DNA of 64,000 nt from Thalassotalea euphylliae (GTDB lineage Bacteria > Pseudomonadota > Gammaproteobacteria > Enterobacterales > Alteromonadaceae): contig NZ_QUOT01000001.1 in the NCBI RefSeq assembly GCF_003390375.1, forward strand, positions 186,001 to 250,000, in the 5' to 3' direction. The position numbers were made by a program, and so were the translations under genes. The first letter of the stretch is position 1. Every line of letters begins with the position of its first letter. Shown here in pieces: positions 7,928 through 17,406 of the stretch. Under the pieces are notes generated by a model, which was not told the DNA's origin, did no database searches, and worked only from the letters and a program-made list of their open reading frames with translations.

Positions 7928-10036
7928 TTACTTATCTGCTTGAATTGCCGTCAATGCGATGGTGTAAACAATATCATCAACTAGCGCGCCACGAGATAAG
8001 TCGTTGACCGGCTTAGCCATACCTTGCAGCATTGGGCCAATACTGATCAAGTCTGCAGATCTTTGTACAGCCTTATACGTCGTATTACCAGTATTTAAAT
8101 CTGGGAACACAAATACGGTTGCTTGACCGGCAACTGGACTGTTTGGTGCCTTTTTCTTGGCAACATTTTCCATAATTGCCGCATCGTATTGCAGTGGCCC
8201 ATCGATTATCAAGTCAGGGCGTTTTGTTTTAGCGATTTCTGTTGCTTTTGTTACTTTCTCAACATCAGCGCCAGAGCCAGAAGTACCTGTGCTGTAACTG
8301 ATCATTGCAACTTTCGGCTCAATACCAAACTGTGCTGCAGAATCGGCAGATTGAATTGCAATATCAGCTAATTGCTCAGCATCAGGATCTGGGTTAATCG
8401 CACAATCGCCATATACCAGTACTTGATCAGGTAATAGCATAAAGAATACTGACGAAACTAGGCTAGAGTCAGGTGCTGTTTTTACCAGTTGTAGTGCAGG
8501 GCGGATGGTATTAGCTGTCGTGTTTACTGCACCTGAAACCAGACCATCAACTTGACCAAGTTGTAGCATCATGGTGCCAAGTACAACGTTGTCTTGCAGT
8601 TTTTCACGTGCCACAACATCGGTTAAGCCTTTGTGCTTACGCAGCTCAACCATAGGGCCAACGTAGTTCTCGATGATCTCTTTTGGATCTGTGATGATCA
8701 CGCCCGAAGATAGGGTGATTCCTTGTTGCTCGGCTAAACGCAGAATTTCTTCTTTGTCGCCCAATAGCTGACAGCGGGCAATGTTGCGCTCTGCACAGAT
8801 GGCAGCAGCTTTAATCGTACGAATGTCATTACCTTCCGGTAAAACAATGAGCTTGTCGGCATTACGGGCTAATACGGTTAGCTTGTGTCTGAAAGCTGGC
8901 GGTGAGAATTGACGGTTAACGGCTACGTTTTCAGTGAATTCGCCTACCCAGTCGTGATCAAGGTGATCGGCAACAAACTGCTTCACTTTGTCTTGGCGCT
9001 GAACATCATCTTCTGGCATTTCTGGGTTGAAACTCATGATATAGCGAGAAGTTTGCCATGTATCAGATTGCACCGAAAGCACAGGTAAACCAGCATCTAA
9101 GGCTTGCTGGCAAAGCGCTTTTACATTGTCGTTTGGCACATAACCGTTAGTTAATAATAGAGCGCCAACTTTAGTACCGTTTAACGCTGATAAACAAGTA
9201 GCGACGATAATATCAACGCGATCGCCCGGGGTAACTATGAGTCGACCTGCAGCTAAGTGACTCGTTAAGTTGGCGACTGAGCGGGCACAAAACGAAACGC
9301 TGCGAATTCGGCGGTGCTCGTAGTCACCTTCGTTGAGCACGTCAGCACCTAAATAATCTGCAATATCTTTAACGCGTGGCGCGATTAAATCATGCTCCCA
9401 AGGAATAGTACCGAGTAATCGAAAACGTGCATCGTTAAAAATGCTAAGGTTTTGCCAACTGTCCAAATCAAGTGTTGTCTGAGCCTCGTGTTCACGCGGC
9501 AGCAAACCATATTCGTCAGTATCTGGCGAATTGACTTTGTTAATGATACAACCGACTAAGCGTTTACTTTTTAAACCACCGTATGTTGCGGCAGAAACTT
9601 CAATACGATCTTCAAATTCTTCCAGTGAATCATTATCAGGCGATGCAACCAAGACGACATTAACCGATAGGGCTTGTGATACTTCGCGATTAAAGCGCGC
9701 GGCATAAGGTTGTCTGGTGGTCGGAATTAACCCTTCAACGATAACAATGTCGTACTCTTGTGTTAGCTTGCTGTATGTTTCTACAATTTGCTCTAACACA
9801 ACTTCAAGATCGCCATCGCCCATTTTTTCTTCAACATAACTAATCGGTAAGCTAAGCGAATCTGGGTTAGCACTTTCTACTTTTCTGCCACGGCGCACAT
9901 TGCGCGCTGGCTGTGAAATAGGCTTGTAATGAACAACCTTAAGACCTTGCTGCTGACAAGCGTGATACAAACCGAGTACCACACTGCCAAGGCCAACACC
10001 AAAGCCAGCAGGGACTAACATAACTTGATGTGACAT
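7928..10036 (-). CDS. pta: Phosphate acetyltransferase (long, three-domain type)
   Basis: Interconverts acetyl-CoA and acetyl phosphate. The 702-residue product has the enterobacterial-type architecture. An N-terminal dethiobiotin-synthetase-like P-loop domain (about 1-215, beginning MLVPAGFGVGLGSVVLGL) is followed by a DRTGG domain (about 215-340) and the catalytic PTA_PTB domain (about 370-702, with VMISYSTGTSGSGADVEKV and GPLQYDAAI). It follows ackA by three bases on the same strand, forming the usual ackA-pta overflow operon, and ends in a terminator. Confidence 0.96.
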   Translation of the reverse strand: MSHQVMLVPAGFGVGLGSVVLGLYHACQQQGLKVVHYKPISQPARNVRRGRKVESANPDSLSLPISYVEEKMGDGDLEVVLEQIVETYSKLTQEYDIVIVEGLIPTTRQPYAARFNREVSQALSVNVVLVASPDNDSLEEFEDRIEVSAATYGGLKSKRLVGCIINKVNSPDTDEYGLLPREHEAQTTLDLDSWQNLSIFNDARFRLLGTIPWEHDLIAPRVKDIADYLGADVLNEGDYEHRRIRSVSFCARSVANLTSHLAAGRLIVTPGDRVDIIVATCLSALNGTKVGALLLTNGYVPNDNVKALCQQALDAGLPVLSVQSDTWQTSRYIMSFNPEMPEDDVQRQDKVKQFVADHLDHDWVGEFTENVAVNRQFSPPAFRHKLTVLARNADKLIVLPEGNDIRTIKAAAICAERNIARCQLLGDKEEILRLAEQQGITLSSGVIITDPKEIIENYVGPMVELRKHKGLTDVVAREKLQDNVVLGTMMLQLGQVDGLVSGAVNTTANTIRPALQLVKTAPDSSLVSSVFFMLLPDQVLVYGDCAINPDPDAEQLADIAIQSADSAAQFGIEPKVAMISYSTGTSGSGADVEKVTKATEIAKTKRPDLIIDGPLQYDAAIMENVAKKKAPNSPVAGQATVFVFPDLNTGNTTYKAVQRSADLISIGPMLQGMAKPVNDLSRGALVDDIVYTIALTAIQADK

Positions 10037-10039
10037 GAG

Positions 10040-11236
10040 TTATCCTTGAATTAATTGGTGAGTTTGATTGGCAATAACCCACTCTTCGTTAGTTGGCACA
10101 ACCAACACTGCTGGCGATGGAGCGGTAGCAATGTTAAGTGATTTTCCGCGAATGGCTTGTGCATTTAGCTCAGGGTCAATTGCTACACCAAGCACGGCCA
10201 GTTGCTTTACGATTTGTTCACGCACGTAATCGGAATTTTCACCAATACCACCAGTGAATATAATACCGTCTAATTTCGATAAGCTTACTGTCATTGCGGC
10301 AAGTGACTTAGCAATAGTGAAACTGAATACATCTAAGGCCAGTTTTGCTTGCGGGTTGTTTTGTTCTAGCGCTTGGTCTTCAAGCGTACGGCAGTCGTTG
10401 CTAATGCCAGATAAACCCAATAAACCACTTTCTTTGTTAAGCATAGTATCAACTTGCTCAACCGTATAACCACAGTGTGTGGTCAGGTGGAAAATTACGC
10501 CAGGGTCGATATCACCACAGCGAGTACCCATAGTAACACCCGCTAGCGGCGTGAAGCCCATGCTAGTATCAACGCTTTGACCAGCTTCTATTGCGGCCAA
10601 ACTACAACCATTGCCCAGGTGCACGGTGACTAAACTTAATGCTTCTATGTCTTTATCTAACATGGTGGCTGCTTCGCGACTGACGAAGTAGTGGCTGGTG
10701 CCATGGAAACCATATTTGCGAATGCTATGTTCTTTGTACAACTGTTGTGGCACAGCATATAAAAAGGCTTTGTTTGGCATCGTTTGGTGGAATGCTGTGT
10801 CAAATACCGCGACTTGTGGTAAGTCAGCAAATGCCGCTAACGCCGCTTCAATACCTTGTATATTGGCAGGGTTATGAAGTGGTGCTAGGTTGCTAAGACT
10901 TTTCAGTTGCGCCATGACTTCATCGTTAATCAAGGTTGGTTGATGATACATTTCACCACCGTGTACTACACGATGACCAATAGCGACTATGCTTTGAGTT
11001 AGGCTGTTCGTTTGTAAAAACTCGATTAATGCAGCTAATGCCGCTTGATGGTTGTATGACGCTGCTAACGAAAACGTTTGCTTTTCGCCGTTAAACTTGA
11101 TGGTAATTGAAGCATCACTAGCGCCTAGGCGTTGTGCTAAGCCAGAAAGCGACTCTTCTTTGGTTGCAACATCAATAAGTGCGAATTTTAATGAGGAACT
11201 GCCACAGTTAATGACAAGGATAGTTTGTTTAGTCAT
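10040..11236 (-). CDS. ackA: Acetate kinase
   Basis: Makes ATP from acetyl phosphate, or the reverse, as partner of Pta. It belongs to the ASKHA fold. Visible motifs are the N-terminal INCGSSSLKFAL, GHRVVHGG, KYGFHGTSH and HLGNGCSLAAI. The GGIGENS loop lies near the C terminus. The ATG at 11236 (398 aa) is preferred; a GTG two codons upstream is in frame. Upstream (11243-11403) is a shared divergent promoter region with yfbV, the same arrangement as in E. coli. Confidence 0.96.
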   Translation of the reverse strand: MTKQTILVINCGSSSLKFALIDVATKEESLSGLAQRLGASDASITIKFNGEKQTFSLAASYNHQAALAALIEFLQTNSLTQSIVAIGHRVVHGGEMYHQPTLINDEVMAQLKSLSNLAPLHNPANIQGIEAALAAFADLPQVAVFDTAFHQTMPNKAFLYAVPQQLYKEHSIRKYGFHGTSHYFVSREAATMLDKDIEALSLVTVHLGNGCSLAAIEAGQSVDTSMGFTPLAGVTMGTRCGDIDPGVIFHLTTHCGYTVEQVDTMLNKESGLLGLSGISNDCRTLEDQALEQNNPQAKLALDVFSFTIAKSLAAMTVSLSKLDGIIFTGGIGENSDYVREQIVKQLAVLGVAIDPELNAQAIRGKSLNIATAPSPAVLVVPTNEEWVIANQTHQLIQG

Positions 11237-11403
11237 AGCCACTCAAATTTGGTTGTTTGTCTAATAGCGTAATAAGGTTAGTCTATTTTGCCAAAATACA
11301 GTTTAAGTATTTGCTCTAATTATACTATGTGTGATTTACAATTAGAAATCCGATTACTCTTTTTTACTGTTTTTTACCAAAGGTATGGTTTACATTTAAA
11401 GCT

Positions 11404-11829
11404 ATGAAATTAAGTGTCTCTGCATTAATCAAACTGGGTTATCAATACATGGAGCTTTGGCCAAAACGGCCTGAGTTGGCTCAGTACTTTGCTGAATATA
11501 AAACGGTACGATTTGCTCGCTTGGTGGTTAACTATGCCCCAGGTTTGGCGGTGTTGTCGTTGATTTTGCAATTGGGCCTACAACCCACAAATGGCGTAGT
11601 GATGGGCCTGTTTTATTTTATCCTGTTATTGTCTATGCCTGTTCAGGCCATGGTTATGCTGGGCGTAAATGCCGATAAAGTGCTACCACCATCGCTTGCC
11701 GCTTGGTATAAGCAAGGGGTCGCTCGCTATAATCAGCAGGGCGGCTCAATAAAGCTTTCGGTGAACAAACCTAAATACCTTGATTTAGCCAAGCTGTTAA
11801 ATATGACCTATCAGCAAGCTAAAAAGTAG
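11404..11829 (+). CDS. yfbV: UPF0208 membrane protein YfbV
   Basis: 141 residues of the DUF412/UPF0208 family. Two central membrane helices (about 44-63 and 68-90) lie between an N-terminal WPKRPELAQYFAEYKT segment and a C-terminal soluble tail with YLDLAKLLNMTY. In E. coli YfbV has been implicated in insulating the Ter chromosomal macrodomain; whether that holds here is unknown. It is divergent from ackA as in E. coli, which strengthens the orthology. Confidence 0.88.
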   Translation: MKLSVSALIKLGYQYMELWPKRPELAQYFAEYKTVRFARLVVNYAPGLAVLSLILQLGLQPTNGVVMGLFYFILLLSMPVQAMVMLGVNADKVLPPSLAAWYKQGVARYNQQGGSIKLSVNKPKYLDLAKLLNMTYQQAKK

Positions 11830-11880
11830 TATTGCTGATAGGTACTCACTTTAGCTATTCCCTTAACTTTCTTAAGTCCT

Positions 11881-12696
11881 TTAGTTCTTTTGATAAAGCT
11901 TGATCAGAAAATCTGCTTGGCAAGTAAACTCTACTTGTTTAGCTAACCACTCTTTAACCTGCTCACTGGCTTTAAATGCAAATGGTGTCATTGACAACAG
12001 GTTTAAGCAATCTTCGCCAGTGGCTAATGTCATTGGATAACCCAATTGCCATTCATCTACCAGTGTTAATTCGCTAATTGGTTGTCTAGTTTCATCGTGC
12101 GGCAAAGCTTGTTGATAGACTTGCTGTTTGAGCTCGGCTAGGTGATTAGCACCTGGGGTTACGGTGATCAGGTACCCTTGTTCAGCTAATACACGGGTAA
12201 ATTCTGGCTCAAGAATTGGCGCGTAAATTGAAACAATCCAATCAAAAAAGCTATCTGCAAATGATAACTTGGACAAGGTGCCCACACTAAAGTGACAGTC
12301 GTGATATTTTTTACCGGCTTTTTTGATGGCTTCCTTGGCTATATCAACACCATAAACCTGATTGTTCTCTTGCTTATGTTGGTGAGTGTAATAACCTTCA
12401 CCGCAGCCAGCGTCTAGCAGTTTACCTGTGGCAAGACCAAACTCCTGATATTTCGCGACAAGACATTCAATTAGTGGTTGATAGTAGCTTTTTTCTAGAA
12501 AAGCACGGCGGGCATTAACCATGGCTTTATTGTCGCCCGGGTTTTTAGAGTGCTTGAATTGAACGGGCAACAAGTTGACATAGTTTTCTTTCGCCAAGTC
12601 AAAACAATGGTTTTGCTCGCAGCGGTAAATGCTATTTGTCAAAGCCAAAGGGCTTTGACAAATAGGGCAGCTATATTCGGCAACACTTACTGACAT
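11881..12696 (-). CDS. rlmA: 23S rRNA (guanine-N1)-methyltransferase RlmA
   Basis: A 271-residue SAM-dependent methyltransferase that modifies G745 of 23S rRNA. An N-terminal zinc finger is visible with ligands C10, C13, C26 and H30. The SAM-binding motif I is LLDAGCGEGYYTHQ (about residue 93). The FKHSKNPGDNKAMV segment is typical of RlmA(I). It is followed on the other strand by convergent yfbV, and xthA lies 13 bases upstream on the same strand, so these may be co-transcribed. Confidence 0.92.
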   Translation of the reverse strand: MSVSVAEYSCPICQSPLALTNSIYRCEQNHCFDLAKENYVNLLPVQFKHSKNPGDNKAMVNARRAFLEKSYYQPLIECLVAKYQEFGLATGKLLDAGCGEGYYTHQHKQENNQVYGVDIAKEAIKKAGKKYHDCHFSVGTLSKLSFADSFFDWIVSIYAPILEPEFTRVLAEQGYLITVTPGANHLAELKQQVYQQALPHDETRQPISELTLVDEWQLGYPMTLATGEDCLNLLSMTPFAFKASEQVKEWLAKQVEFTCQADFLIKLYQKN

Positions 12697-12709
12697 TGCT
12701 TACTCGCGG

Positions 12710-13516
12710 CTACTTAAATGTTGACCAAATCGGCGCATGATCTGAAGGTTTCTCAATACCGCGCAGTTCATAATCAACGTCAGATTCAACACAGGTTTTG
12801 GCTAATGCAGAAGTTGCTAGTACAACATCAATACGTAGGCCGCGATTGTCGTCAAACCCTTTTGAGCGATAATCGAACCAAGAGTAACGCTCTGTTTTTT
12901 CTGGGTGTAATTCACGAAAAGTATCTTTAAAGCCCCAATTTAATAGCGTTGCTAACCACTCGCGCTCTTCTGGCTGGAAGCTACATTTACCTGTTTTTAA
13001 CCAGCGTTTACGATTCACTTCGCCGATGCCGATGTCTAAATCAATCGGGGAAATATTAATGTCACCCATAATCACAATGTTTTCGTCAGGTGTGTGGTGC
13101 TCGTTTAAATAGGTCATTAGATCTTTGTAGAATTGGCGCTTATACGGGAATTTAGTTTCGTGGCTAATATTGTCACCCTGCGGGAAATAACCGTTTAGCA
13201 CGGTAACTTTTTCACCGGCGCTATTTGTGGTTTCTACCATTATCATGCGACGTTGTGCTTCTTCCGTATCTGTCGGGAAGCCTTTCATTACTTTATCTGC
13301 TGGCTTTTTACATAGCATAGCAACACCGTAATGGGCTTTTTGACCATGAAAATAAACGTGATAACCCATAGCCTCGACATCTGCTAAAGGAAAGGCCTCA
13401 TCATGTACCTTAATTTCTTGTAGGCCAATAATATCAGGCTGGTGCTTGTCTATTACCGCTTGTAGTTGATGAAGTCTGGCACGTAGGCCATTGATGTTAA
13501 ATGAGATTATTTTCAT
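12710..13516 (-). CDS. xthA: Exodeoxyribonuclease III (AP endonuclease)
   Basis: A 268-residue Mg-dependent exonuclease III / AP endonuclease of base-excision repair. Family motifs in order: ISFNINGLRAR, IIGLQEIKVHD, LNGYFPQGDN, MGDINISPIDLD, RYSWFDYRSKGFDDNRGLRIDV and the terminal SDHAPIW. Length and residues are normal. It lies just upstream of rlmA on the minus strand. A cytoplasmic repair enzyme with no sign of SOS control in the upstream bases. Confidence 0.95.
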   Translation of the reverse strand: MKIISFNINGLRARLHQLQAVIDKHQPDIIGLQEIKVHDEAFPLADVEAMGYHVYFHGQKAHYGVAMLCKKPADKVMKGFPTDTEEAQRRMIMVETTNSAGEKVTVLNGYFPQGDNISHETKFPYKRQFYKDLMTYLNEHHTPDENIVIMGDINISPIDLDIGIGEVNRKRWLKTGKCSFQPEEREWLATLLNWGFKDTFRELHPEKTERYSWFDYRSKGFDDNRGLRIDVVLATSALAKTCVESDVDYELRGIEKPSDHAPIWSTFK

Positions 13517-14078
13517 GGTTAGCTATCTACTTAAGTCACTTGGGCTGATTTACAAATGCTTGGCACATTGTTAGTGCCTCATAAATTTATGGATGATTTG
13601 CCAAATCACGCGCCGAAATTGGAATGTAGGGTATTAGAAAACAATTGTTTACTGATGGCAACGACTGCTTGCTAGATTTAATTGTGACTAATGAGTAATT
13701 ATGATGAATGAGAAGTTGCTCAGTAGTGGTTGATTCTGCCAATTCGCTGAGGGCGTCACGCCAACATAAAACTAATGGCAAAGTTGACCCCTTTTGGGGC
13801 TAGAGGCATTAAAAATTAGATTTTAGATTAATCTATTTTTAACAACTTTATAGCATTTTGTAACTTAATGTAGCTATCGGGTAACACCTTGTAGTTTAAG
13901 TTGTTATCTCGGTATAAGTTATTTATGGTTAAGCACAGTCAAGACAATAAAAACGGCAGTATGTTGCAGGCTAAGTTGGTAAAAAAAGCCAGATAACACA
14001 TGCAATTATTGCGATAAATAGGCAAGATTATGGACTGTTAACGAAAAATAACGGTTTATAACAACGATTGGAGTGAAA
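13517..14078. other. Intergenic region between xthA and the rstA-like gene
   Basis: About 560 bases with no convincing gene. A 64-codon minus-strand frame at 13587-13781 has no ribosome site and unconvincing composition. The stretch at 13811-13840 is very AT-rich and contains ATTAGATTTTAGATTAATCT; a related TTTTAGATTAAGTTTTAG sequence lies after the two-component pair at 16270-16287. Promoter elements for the two-component operon are presumably here, but I cannot place them with confidence. Confidence 0.4.
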
Positions 14079-14795
14079 ATGTCAGATAACATGTCATCGG
14101 TAAAAAAAATACTTTTGGTGGAAGATGACCGCCAACTATCTGATCTAGTAACAGATTTTTTAACGACTGAGGGTTTTCATGTAAAGCAAGAGTTCCGTGG
14201 CGACACTGCTGCGAAACGCGTTGAAAGTTTTACACCAGATTTGATTATTCTCGACGTTATGTTGCCTGGCAAAGACGGCTTTGCTGTTTGTCGTGATGTA
14301 AGAGCAACTTATAACGGGCCGATTTTGATGCTTACTGCCAAGGGAACTGATTTTGATCAGGTACTTGGTTTAGAAATTGGTGCTGATGACTATGTAATTA
14401 AGCCTGTAGAGCCACGTGTTTTACTGGCAAGAGTGAATGCTTTATTGCGTCGTGGTGAACTGGCAACAGATACCAAAGACAAAGAAGTGTTGAACATTGG
14501 TGAGCTATACATTAACCGTGGTTCAAGGCAAGTGACCTTGCACGAAGAAAGTATTGAGCTGACTAGCCAAGAGTTTGATTTATTGTGGTTACTTGCAAGC
14601 CGAGCTGGAGAAGTACAAAACCGTGATTATATATACAAAGCCGTTGTTGGCCGCGAGTATGACGGTATGGACCGGAGCGTTGATGTACGCATTTCTCGCC
14701 TTCGTAAAAAACTACACGATAGCAACGACACACCATTTCGTATCAAAACTATCTGGGGTCAAGGCTACTTATTCGTTCCTGATGCATGGAACTAG
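14079..14795 (+). CDS. rstA: OmpR/PhoB-family response regulator, RstA-like
   Basis: A 238-residue two-component response regulator. The receiver domain (about 8-122) has the acidic pair VEDD, the phospho-accepting D59 in IILDVMLPGKDGF, and conserved T and K in LTAK and VIKPVEP. The C-terminal winged-helix DNA-binding domain (about 138-235) ends DRSVDVRISRLRKKL and KTIWGQGYLFVPDAWN, which closely resembles the RstA C terminus. The ATG at 14079 is chosen because GGAG sits seven bases upstream; an in-frame GTG two codons earlier overlaps that site. The kinase gene follows after 76 bases. Regulon unknown. Confidence 0.85.
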   Translation: MSDNMSSVKKILLVEDDRQLSDLVTDFLTTEGFHVKQEFRGDTAAKRVESFTPDLIILDVMLPGKDGFAVCRDVRATYNGPILMLTAKGTDFDQVLGLEIGADDYVIKPVEPRVLLARVNALLRRGELATDTKDKEVLNIGELYINRGSRQVTLHEESIELTSQEFDLLWLLASRAGEVQNRDYIYKAVVGREYDGMDRSVDVRISRLRKKLHDSNDTPFRIKTIWGQGYLFVPDAWN

Positions 14796-14811
14796 CATTC
14801 CCTTCAATTTT

Positions 14812-14842
14812 CGCATGGCAGGCAATAATAGCTCGCCATGCG
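14812..14842 (+). repeat. Intercistronic inverted repeat between regulator and kinase genes
   Basis: Perfect 8-base arms CGCATGGC / GCCATGCG enclose a 15-base loop and are not followed by a T-run. It may be an mRNA hairpin that sets the regulator-to-kinase ratio; that is inference. Confidence 0.5.
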
Positions 14843-14871
14843 CAGCCAGCATTGTGAAAACCCCGTATTAA

Positions 14872-16173
14872 ATGAAAACTTTTGTCAAAATAGGGCGCTC
14901 GTTTCTCAGCCTATACTTCCTGATTACCTTAACTTTTATTGTTGCCTCTTGGTTGCTCGATGAAGTGTGGAACTCGTATATGGAGCAAGATATTGAGTCC
15001 TACACTGGCTACAAAACCATGTTGCATGCGATTGGCGATTATGTCACCAATCATCCACAAGAAGAGTGGCAACAAGTCGTTGAAAATGCGGCGATTCGCT
15101 ATCATTTACCGCTTTCGTTAGTAAAAATTGCTGATATTGAATCGCAAGGGATAGCCGGTGAGCGACGTTTGCTGGGTGCTGGCAATACTTATGTATACAT
15201 TGAAAAAGATACGGTTTCGCTACATCACTTAATCGCGGGCTCTGAATTTGTGATTACGTTAGGGCCAACAGAGATGCCAACGAGGCCGAGAGCCGAAACC
15301 ATGGTTCGAGTGTTAGTGCTGATAGCCTTGGCTGTGATGATTCTCGTGTGGCTGTGGCCAATCTCTAGAGATCTACACGCGCTTCGTAAAGTGACTAAAG
15401 AGTTTGGTACTGAGCATTTTGATGTTCGCGCCCAAAAACCTAAGTCCATTATGATGGCAGGGCTAGTGCATGGTTTTAACGCCATGGCTGAGCGGATTAA
15501 AGATTTGGTTGATGCGCACAAAGAGTTAACGACGGCAATGTCGCATGAGCTAAGAACGCCCCTAGCACGCAGTAAATTTGCATTACAAATGCTAAGTCAT
15601 GCGAGTGAGGAAACAAAACGACAAAAATACGTAAAGCAGATATGCGGCGACATTAACGAGCTTGAGAGTTTAGTAAATGAGCTGCTTGAATACGCCTCCC
15701 TTGAAGATGACAAACCTAAATTAAACTTTGGTGAGCATAACCTTGACGATATTATCAGTCGGCAGATAGGGCTTGTCGGTGGCCAATGCGTGCAAGTGAG
15801 CTACAACGCACCTGATATCCCAGTTATAGCCGATTGTGATCGTCTATATATTGAACGAGCACTGAGTAATTACATTTCTAATGCCATTAAATACGGTGAT
15901 GGCCTTGTGGTTATTTCGTGTGAAACAACGGAACAAGACTGCGTTATCAAAGTAGAAGACAATGGTAATGGTGTCGATACTTGCATTGAAAATACCTTGT
16001 TTGATGCATTCTCTCGCGCAGATGACAGCCGAAATAAGGAAACTGGTGGTTTTGGCTTGGGACTTGCGATTGTTAAGCGTGTGCTTGAGTGGCACGGTGG
16101 TCGTGTCTATACAGAGAAGAGTCGCTTAGGTGGTGCGTGTTTTGTGATGCAATGGCCAATAAAAGGCCAATAG
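14872..16173 (+). CDS. rstB: Sensor histidine kinase, RstB-like
   Basis: A 433-residue membrane kinase. An N-terminal transmembrane helix (about 10-30) is followed by a periplasmic domain of roughly 100 residues. A second helix (about 143-165) leads to a HAMP domain and then the dimerisation box with phosphorylated H225 in TAMSHELRTPLARSKFALQM. The ATP-binding domain has N-box NYISNAIKYG, G1 VEDNGNGV and G2 GGFGLGLAIVKRV. Partner of the upstream regulator. The periplasmic domain gives no clear stimulus; E. coli RstB belongs to the PhoQ regulon, but this cannot be assumed here. The final WPIKGQ is followed by short repeats of AGCCTCTAT at 16183-16208. Confidence 0.88.
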   Translation: MKTFVKIGRSFLSLYFLITLTFIVASWLLDEVWNSYMEQDIESYTGYKTMLHAIGDYVTNHPQEEWQQVVENAAIRYHLPLSLVKIADIESQGIAGERRLLGAGNTYVYIEKDTVSLHHLIAGSEFVITLGPTEMPTRPRAETMVRVLVLIALAVMILVWLWPISRDLHALRKVTKEFGTEHFDVRAQKPKSIMMAGLVHGFNAMAERIKDLVDAHKELTTAMSHELRTPLARSKFALQMLSHASEETKRQKYVKQICGDINELESLVNELLEYASLEDDKPKLNFGEHNLDDIISRQIGLVGGQCVQVSYNAPDIPVIADCDRLYIERALSNYISNAIKYGDGLVVISCETTEQDCVIKVEDNGNGVDTCIENTLFDAFSRADDSRNKETGGFGLGLAIVKRVLEWHGGRVYTEKSRLGGACFVMQWPIKGQ

Positions 16174-16491
16174 CTTCCTTTTACAGCCTCTATAGCCTCT
16201 ATAGCCTCACTATGGCAAAAAGTTAACAATTTGGGCAATAGACGAATATCACTTGAAACCCATATTAAATTTTAGATTAAGTTTTAGTCTATTGGCCTGC
16301 TACTATCTTTTGTTTAATTTTTTTGGTTAACGTTTAATCGCTAACTTGAGGTTGAAAATCACACTGATTGCTTCAGTGCCTAATGACTAATTTGGTCTAT
16401 ATTTATTCGGTATGTTCACCCTTTGAACAGTTAACTAAAACTTCCCACTTATTTGATAATTTTTTCTAAAGGTTAAGCAATCTGCGCCGAT
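16174..16491. other. AT-rich intergenic region
   Basis: 318 bases without a gene. It begins with about two and a half copies of AGCCTCTAT (16183-16208), then a TTTTAGATTAAGTTTTAG motif. The rest is AT-rich and probably holds the promoter of the next gene. Confidence 0.4.
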
Positions 16492-17106
16492 ATGTTAGTT
16501 GTTCCACTAGCAGTATTATTGGCAGCAAACCCTTTGATAGAAAACATCCATCTTCAACATGAGCACCAACTTGGTGAATCGCTAAATAAATGCGTTCATC
16601 ATGAAAGACGTGCTGATTTTTCGTTGATGCTTGCGATGTTAAATGATGATGTTCGTCAGCAAAGCCAGTTTCTTATGCCAAAAACTGAGCAAAGTGTCGC
16701 TGAAATCACTGATGCTCGTTTACGTGCTGAACTAGAACTTCCAAAACCCGCTTCATTAGGCATAACTAACAGCAATCAAATTGCTCAATATGATCAAGCG
16801 GCACTGGCTGAGCAAGACTTAATGGCGTCCATTAAATTGAGTGATGCACTTAACCCTAAGCCAATTAGCTTTCGCGATAATAAACATCATCTACCGACAC
16901 ATGTTGTTGGTAATACGAGTATTCATTGCCAAACTCGCAGTCTTTCTGGTTCAGAAGATTTGGCAGGCATCAATGAAAGTACCGTTTCTGAACCACAAGA
17001 GTCATCACCTAAACGTATGCAGCTTGATGCAAAAGGTTGGTTGAAATCGATTCAACATTCCTTAATTAAAACAGAGCAGCCGTTAATTACCGAGCAATTT
17101 GCCTAG
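16492..17106 (+). CDS. VC2046/SO_2500 family protein (function unknown)
   Basis: 204 residues, predicted soluble. The N-terminal block LGESLNKCVHHERRADFSLMLAMLNDDVR matches what I know of the gammaproteobacterial VC2046/SO_2500 family; the remainder is weakly conserved and hydrophilic. There is no recognisable catalytic motif or signal peptide. The ATG at 16492 has no strong ribosome site, although AAAGG lies about 20 bases upstream, so a slightly different start is possible. Flanked by AT-rich spacers of about 300 bases on both sides, it appears monocistronic. Confidence 0.7.
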   Translation: MLVVPLAVLLAANPLIENIHLQHEHQLGESLNKCVHHERRADFSLMLAMLNDDVRQQSQFLMPKTEQSVAEITDARLRAELELPKPASLGITNSNQIAQYDQAALAEQDLMASIKLSDALNPKPISFRDNKHHLPTHVVGNTSIHCQTRSLSGSEDLAGINESTVSEPQESSPKRMQLDAKGWLKSIQHSLIKTEQPLITEQFA

Positions 17107-17406
17107 TCACATACTTGGCAACTCTTCTGTTTTTCAAATGTTCCTTTAATACCAATTTCAATAAATACTTGATTATTCTAGCTGGTTAAAACGCTTATAA
17201 ACTACGTTGTTATTTTGAGATTAGAATAACTACTAACTTCAAAATGAGCCCTGCCAACATGGATGTAGTTACTTAGGTTTTGCTTGGAGCATAAAACTTG
17301 TGTTTATGAATCTTTTTTCTGCGCCACAATTATCCAATCTATTTGTTCGATTAATGTAATTCAAAGACTAGATTGCACTAACTGGTGGGGCTTTGTTAAT
17401 GACTAG
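17107..17406. other. Intergenic region without recognised features
   Basis: 300 bases between convergent genes. I find no convincing gene, RNA or clear terminator hairpin in it. Confidence 0.4.

Noticed and set aside
13587..13781. 64-codon minus-strand frame between xthA and rstA
   Set aside because: No ribosome site and no recognisable features; likely chance.
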